From an uncultured Alphaproteobacteria bacterium (GTDB lineage Bacteria > Pseudomonadota > Alphaproteobacteria > RF32 > CAG-239), in contig USCF01000029.1 of assembly GCA_900553115.1 (NCBI GenBank), positions 1 through 9,430 on the forward strand: a stretch of 9,430 nt of DNA. Direction: 5' to 3'. Position 1 is the stretch's first letter. Each line of letters opens with the position of its first letter. Made by a program: the position numbers and the translations under genes. The notes under the pieces were generated by a model. It searched no databases, had not been told where the DNA came from, and saw only the letters and a list, made by a program, of their open reading frames with translations. This document shows positions 6,781 through 9,430 of the stretch, in pieces.

Positions 6781-8006
6781 GCGATATTTTAGAGCTGGCG
6801 AACAGTATTAAAGAAAGCACGGAGGAAATCCGCAAAGCTATTATTAACAAAGGCGTAGCGGTTGACAGTTCGGTTAAACTTGCAGATTATCCGGCAAAAA
6901 TTTCGGCTATCCGCAAGGCCTCGGACTACACAATCAGCGCGATAGACGCAATAAATTACACCGGCAAAAATATTGCCGCCGGCGACAAAGTATGGATGGT
7001 ACCGCAAAACGTCAGCGAAGACGGAGAAGCCTTGACATTAACCGGTAATAACAACTACGCTATTGTCAGCCGGGACGGAACCGCAATTTATTTGACAGAC
7101 CAGAAATATGATATTGCTTCCGGCATCTATACGCCGTTAAACAGCGTCAGCACATACAGCAAAGAAATGTTGCGCTGGGGAAGCAAAGACATTTATATTA
7201 TGACAAGCAATTCCAGCACCTCTTGCATTTCCAGCCGCGGCAGTTCGGTTTATTGCTATTTGTATGATGACTTATGCTGCAGTCAAAACGAGGTGTTTTA
7301 TAAAGGTGAAAAAATCGGCGACATCGCGGATATATCCAACGCTTATGCGGCTTGCTACGACCGCGCAAACAAGTGGCTTTACATCTACCATTATGCTTAT
7401 AACTCCGAAAACTACATTACCCGTTATAAAATTGACACAGCCGCCAAAAGCGTCAGCGAAGACAGCAGTTTTCATATTGGGGTCGGTACAGATAGCTTTA
7501 GAGGCTTAATGGGAACAACCGGCGACGGTAAATATCTGATTGTCGGCTATGTCAGCAGTTTCCGTGTGGAGAGATTATGGATTGCCAAAATCAATGATAA
7601 CGGATTGCAATTTATAACCGATTTAAGCGATTTATGCACCGATTTAGCCGGTATCAATGATAATCCGAATGTGCGCATTCAATTTAATAGCGTGGATGAT
7701 ATTTTGCTGCTGCGTTACAACGGTTTTCAATGGGTATTTAAGTATTCGGCCGATAAATTTGAGCTTATCAGCAAAATTGAGGACTTAGGTTTTTATCAAT
7801 ATGAGGGAGAAATGAGCTGTTCGGCCGATGGCAAAGTTATTTGCGGAGCCAACAGCTTTAAGGCTTTGAAAAATAACAGCAGCGTTTTTAAGGCCATAAA
7901 CTTTACCGGCAATGTTTCGGCGGACGGATATAGCGGAATTGCCGAAACCGCCGCCGGAAGCGGTAAAACATTCAAAGCAGGTGTAGTTTTGCCGCCGGTC
8001 GGATAA
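6777..8006 (+). CDS. Propeller-like tail adhesin or receptor-binding protein
   Basis: 409 aa. Residues 1-48 match the N-terminal module often seen in phage tail proteins: a helix (SIKESTEEIRKAI), then INKGVAV, then LADYPAKISAI. From about 50 on the protein is almost all beta, with repeated turn-plus-strand units such as SRDGTAIYLTD (98-108), TGDGKYLIVG (248-257) and SADGKVICGA (349-358), spaced as in beta-propeller blades. The C-terminus (GIAETAAGSGKTFKAGVVL, 387-405) looks like the small closing beta motif common at the end of phage decoration and tail proteins. TTGGAGGAA precedes ATG 6777, which overlaps the stop of the 51-aa gene. A terminator follows 20 bases after its stop. The role is inferred from position and fold; the receptor is unknown. 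Confidence 0.72.
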   Translation: MSDILELANSIKESTEEIRKAIINKGVAVDSSVKLADYPAKISAIRKASDYTISAIDAINYTGKNIAAGDKVWMVPQNVSEDGEALTLTGNNNYAIVSRDGTAIYLTDQKYDIASGIYTPLNSVSTYSKEMLRWGSKDIYIMTSNSSTSCISSRGSSVYCYLYDDLCCSQNEVFYKGEKIGDIADISNAYAACYDRANKWLYIYHYAYNSENYITRYKIDTAAKSVSEDSSFHIGVGTDSFRGLMGTTGDGKYLIVGYVSSFRVERLWIAKINDNGLQFITDLSDLCTDLAGINDNPNVRIQFNSVDDILLLRYNGFQWVFKYSADKFELISKIEDLGFYQYEGEMSCSADGKVICGANSFKALKNNSSVFKAINFTGNVSADGYSGIAETAAGSGKTFKAGVVLPPVG

Positions 8007-8026
8007 CAAAACAAGTAAATGAGTAT

Positions 8027-8053
8027 GCCTCGCGGTTTGCGGGGCTTTTTTTT
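8027..8053 (+). terminator. Rho-independent terminator between tail and lysis genes
   Basis: A 7-bp stem GCCTCGC / GCGGGGC (one T-G pair) with loop GGTTT is followed at once by eight T residues (8046-8053). It closes the morphogenesis transcript. The lysis genes begin 25 bases later with no good promoter visible in between, so they may depend on readthrough or antitermination. Confidence 0.88.
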
Positions 8054-8077
8054 ATACAATATTTTTTCAGAGGTTCT

Positions 8078-8359
8078 ATGATTGATGACTTAAAAACAAT
8101 CGTGTTGTTTATGCTGATGGCGATTGCGTCCGCATACGTTCACTATAAAGGCTTTTTTCAAGCCACCCTTGACGCCGTGTTGGCGTTTTGTATGGGTTAT
8201 GCTATGTATTTGCTTTTAGATTATGCCGCACTTTCGGGGGCGACCCGCAGCGGTATTTCTTGCGTGGTAATCTTATTTAGCCGAACGCTGTACGACTGGT
8301 TTAATGACTTTATACAAACAAAACTTTCCACCATTATTGAAAAAAGGTTAAAAAAATGA
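8078..8359 (+). CDS. Putative holin
   Basis: 93 aa with three hydrophobic stretches: about 6-23 (TIVLFMLMAIASAYV), 30-52 (LDAVLAFCMGYAMYLLLDYAAL) and 58-72 (SGISCVVILFSRTLY). A charged C-terminal tail rich in Lys ends the protein (EKRLKK). This topology and size fit a class I-like holin, which forms lesions in the inner membrane and releases or activates the endolysin. No single diagnostic motif is present; the call rests on membrane segments and on its place directly before the hydrolase. The stop overlaps the hydrolase start (ATGA at 8356-8359). An AGAGGT precedes ATG 8078. Confidence 0.78.
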   Translation: MIDDLKTIVLFMLMAIASAYVHYKGFFQATLDAVLAFCMGYAMYLLLDYAALSGATRSGISCVVILFSRTLYDWFNDFIQTKLSTIIEKRLKK

Positions 8360-8751
8360 CTGATTATGATTTAGAAATTATGGCTAAAACGATTTTCGGC
8401 GAAGCACGGGGAGAAAACGAACAAGGACAAATAGCCGTTGCCTGCTGTATATTAAACCGCTTTAAAACTAAAAAATGGTATTCAGGCCGCACGGTTGCCG
8501 CAACCTGCTTAAAGCCGTGGCAATTCTCTTGCTGGAACAAGAGCGACCCCAACGCGCAAAAGCTGGCGGCTTTGACTTTTCCGGCGTATTCAAAGTATTT
8601 TCCGATAATTGAAAAAGCCAAGCAGAAAGACATTGTCAACGGAGCAACCCACTATTATGCGCCTGCTGTTTGTTCTATGCCTGCTTGGGCAAAAGGCAAA
8701 AAACCTTGCGCCAAAATCGGCGGACACTTGTTTTTCAAAGGTATTGACTAA
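8356..8751 (+). CDS. SleB-type cell wall hydrolase (endolysin)
   Basis: 131 aa, a complete Hydrolase_2 (SleB) catalytic domain with no signal peptide. The N-terminal TIFGEARGE (12-20) carries the conserved catalytic Glu16. KPWQFSCWN (53-61) and GATHYYAP (96-103) are family hallmarks, and the C-terminal IGGHLFFKG (121-129) closes the domain. These enzymes cleave peptidoglycan glycan strands, usually as lytic transglycosylases. Here it is the endolysin, reaching the wall through holin lesions. It overlaps the holin by four bases and the next gene by one (TAATG at 8749-8753), so the lysis genes are translationally coupled. Catalysis as a glycosidase is family knowledge; the endolysin role follows from context. 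Confidence 0.92.
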   Translation: MTDYDLEIMAKTIFGEARGENEQGQIAVACCILNRFKTKKWYSGRTVAATCLKPWQFSCWNKSDPNAQKLAALTFPAYSKYFPIIEKAKQKDIVNGATHYYAPAVCSMPAWAKGKKPCAKIGGHLFFKGID

Positions 8752-9047
8752 TGAAGAAGTTATATTTAACGGTGCTGTTTATTTTGGCCGCATTTGCGGT
8801 CTTTTTTTATGGCTTGGCTGATAGCCGGAAAAATGAAATCCGGCTATTAACCGCCAAAAATTCAGAAATTTCAAACAAATTTAAGGAGTGCAACAATGAA
8901 AAAGAAACGTACATTCAAGCAAAACAAAGAGCAGAAAACACTATCGGGAAAATCAAAACTATTGTCCGGACTGTTAAAAGCCCTTGTAATTGTTATGACA
9001 CTTTGGTTGATGATTCCATTATTAACAGGGTGCGCGGCAACCGCTAA
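8751..9047 (+). CDS. Inner-membrane spanin (Rz-like)
   Basis: 98 aa with a single N-terminal membrane segment (about 4-22, KLYLTVLFILAAFAVFFYG), no cleavage site, and a long polar helical region (about 25-75) rich in Lys, Glu, Asn and Gln that could form a periplasmic coiled coil. This is the i-spanin plan (lambda Rz). Rz-type spanins bind an outer-membrane lipoprotein partner and fuse the two membranes at the last step of lysis. A short tail with two Cys (PCNCYD, 78-83) is unusual and might form disulfides. It begins on the last base of the hydrolase stop codon (TAATG). The partner gene is nested in its second half in another frame. Confidence 0.8.
   Translation: MKKLYLTVLFILAAFAVFFYGLADSRKNEIRLLTAKNSEISNKFKECNNEKETYIQAKQRAENTIGKIKTIVRTVKSPCNCYDTLVDDSIINRVRGNR
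8883..8888 (+). promoter_or_regulatory. Ribosome binding site inside the Rz gene, deciding the Rz1 start
   Basis: AAGGAG lies 7 bases before ATG 8896, within the coding region of the Rz-like gene. Such an internal Shine-Dalgarno sequence at the right distance supports true translation of the overlapping frame from 8896. Confidence 0.7.
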
Positions 9048-9144
9048 CTATGACACACCGCGCGAAACCTGCCGCCGAAACATTGTAACTTACGGGGACG
9101 TGGTGGAATGTATGATTCGGCTTGATGAAGCGCAAGCACTCTAA
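8896..9144 (+). CDS. Outer-membrane spanin lipoprotein (Rz1-like), overlapping frame
   Basis: 82 aa read in the +1 frame relative to the Rz gene, starting inside it and running 97 bases past its stop. A hydrophobic stretch (about 26-44) ends in the lipobox LTGC (43-46). Cleavage at Cys46 by signal peptidase II would leave a 37-residue lipoprotein anchored in the outer membrane, which would bind the Rz coiled coil. The mature part (CAATANYDTPRETCRRN...) is short and lacks the Pro-rich stretch of lambda Rz1, but keeps two more Cys. The n-region before the hydrophobic core, about 25 basic residues, is unusually long for a lipoprotein signal. Nested Rz/Rz1 architecture makes the call solid. Confidence 0.82.
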   Translation: MKKKRTFKQNKEQKTLSGKSKLLSGLLKALVIVMTLWLMIPLLTGCAATANYDTPRETCRRNIVTYGDVVECMIRLDEAQAL

Positions 9145-9145
9145 T

Positions 9146-9283
9146 TTAGGCGGCAAGAGCTTTGCGAACTATTCTAAGAGGCTCTTGCATAGCAACAATT
9201 TCGGCACGCCGTTCTAAGAATGGTGTCATATCAATAGTTCGTACATTGTACAGATTGGGCAGCCAACAGTAAAGCCTTGATTT
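9146..9283 (-). pseudogene. Coding-like minus-strand remnant (unidentified)
   Basis: On the minus strand, 45 codons from 9283 to a TAA at 9146-9148 read as a plausible protein end (contains TIDMTPFLERRAEIV and ends VRKALAA). A stop codon directly upstream (9284-9286, inside the terminator) and the lack of a well-placed start and ribosome site make it at best a 27-aa ORF from the ATG at 9229-9227, or the 3' end of a broken gene. I cannot name a family. The same bases also carry inverted repeats, so an RNA rather than a protein is possible. Confidence 0.25.
9154..9241. repeat. Two interlocking inverted repeats after the lysis cassette
   Basis: CAAGAGC (9154-9160) pairs with GCTCTTG (9181-9187), and CGAACTAT (9165-9172) pairs exactly with ATAGTTCG (9234-9241). 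The second pair starts inside the loop of the first and ends outside it, so the two stems would form a pseudoknot or be alternatives. TTCTAAG also occurs twice (9172-9178 and 9212-9218). This could be a structured RNA ending at the terminator 9271-9300, or an integrase or protein binding site. Confidence 0.5.
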
Positions 9284-9300
9284 TCAAGGTTTTTTTATTT
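9271..9300 (+). terminator. Rho-independent terminator after the lysis region
   Basis: CCTTGA (9275-9280) and TCAAGG (9284-9289) form a 6-bp stem with a TTT loop. A G-T pair and AAA/TTT pairs extend it to about 10 bp, and seven T residues (9290-9296) follow. It would end the lysis transcript or a small RNA encoded in 9145-9270. Confidence 0.85.
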
Positions 9301-9430
9301 TTAAATAGGTAACTGTTCGGAAATTCAGAACAGTTCAAAATAAAGGAAATAGACAGGTTTAACATAAAGTCTGGTTATTTGACGATTACCTTCCAACTGA
9401 ATTGTTTTATTTTTTATGACGGCATTTACC
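9301..9430. other. AT-rich non-coding tail with a palindrome; possible promoter
   Basis: No supported gene. AACTGTTC (9311-9318) and GAACAGTT (9328-9335) form a perfect 8-bp inverted repeat with a 9-base spacer and no T-tract. That suits an operator or recombination site better than a terminator. Further on, TTGACG (9379-9384) with an AT-rich stretch around 9402-9410 could be a weak + strand promoter, but its -10 is poor. An ATG at 9416 opens a frame to the window end without a ribosome site. Confidence 0.4.

Noticed and set aside
8053..8060. TATACAAT as a -10 box for the lysis genes
   Set aside because: No recognisable -35 at the right distance; the upstream bases are the terminator stem.
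8609..8821. 70-aa + strand ORF spanning the hydrolase/Rz junction
   Set aside because: Overlaps two solid genes in another frame and lacks a Shine-Dalgarno sequence; the nested spanin at 8896 was kept because it has both a site and a lipobox.
9146..9190. tmRNA tag end (minus strand ends ...ALAA stop)
   Set aside because: The resemblance is limited to the last four residues; no tRNA-like acceptor domain or conserved tmRNA 5' sequence is seen nearby.
9416..9430. Start of a new gene at the window end (ATG ACG GCA ...)
   Set aside because: Only five codons visible and no ribosome binding site upstream (T-rich).
1..9430. CRISPR array, tRNA or insertion sequence
   Set aside because: No regularly spaced direct repeats, no cloverleaf with a T-arm and CCA-like end, and no transposase or terminal inverted repeats were found by eye.

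Overview
This window is the late (morphogenesis and lysis) region of a tailed phage or prophage. All convincing genes lie on the + strand, tightly packed, most with a good Shine-Dalgarno sequence (GAAAGGAG-like) and several with ATGA or TAATG overlaps. The spanin pair at the right end implies a Gram-negative host. The ordinary genes have moderate GC (about 45-50% in the lines I counted). An alphaproteobacterial host is possible, but the window alone does not prove it.

Layout. 1-210 is the 3' end of a gene whose start lies outside the window. 218-610 encodes a small GNAT-like protein that resembles the T7 gp13 group. 621-1937 is the large terminase (packaging ATPase and nuclease), and 1971-2363 is the small terminase, placed after the large one. 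2429-3046 (205 aa, Gly/Ala-rich C-terminus) and 3067-5364 (765 aa) look like virion proteins ejected with the DNA, by position and composition. 5482-6597 encodes a collar-type tail fibre. 6625-6780 encodes a 51-aa Gly-rich protein missing from a simple long-ORF list. 6777-8006 encodes a propeller-like tail adhesin. A strong Rho-independent terminator (8027-8053) separates these from a lysis cassette: holin (8078-8359), SleB-type cell-wall hydrolase (8356-8751), inner-membrane spanin (8751-9047) and an outer-membrane lipoprotein spanin (8896-9144) nested in another frame. From 9145 to the end I find no intact gene. That stretch holds a coding-like minus-strand remnant, several inverted repeats, a second terminator (9271-9300) and a palindrome (9311-9335).

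How it works together. The terminase pair packages DNA into the prohead (portal and capsid genes are presumably upstream). The 205- and 765-aa proteins would be carried in the virion and released on infection. The fibre and adhesin bind the host surface. Holin, hydrolase and spanins open the inner membrane, wall and outer membrane in turn. The order gp13-like, then internal virion proteins, fibres, holin and spanins recalls T7-type podoviruses, with the terminase genes moved into the middle.

The most interesting signal is inside the 765-aa gene. Roughly 4100-4520 is distinctly AT-rich (34% GC over 4141-4500 by hand count, against 45-52% in the flanking lines counted). It encodes a segment resembling the phage BECR-fold (Barnase-EndoU-ColicinE5/RelE) nuclease domains, and long perfect inverted repeats (11 bp and 10 bp) lie at or near its two edges. 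This looks like a swapped-in toxin or effector cassette within an ejected virion protein.
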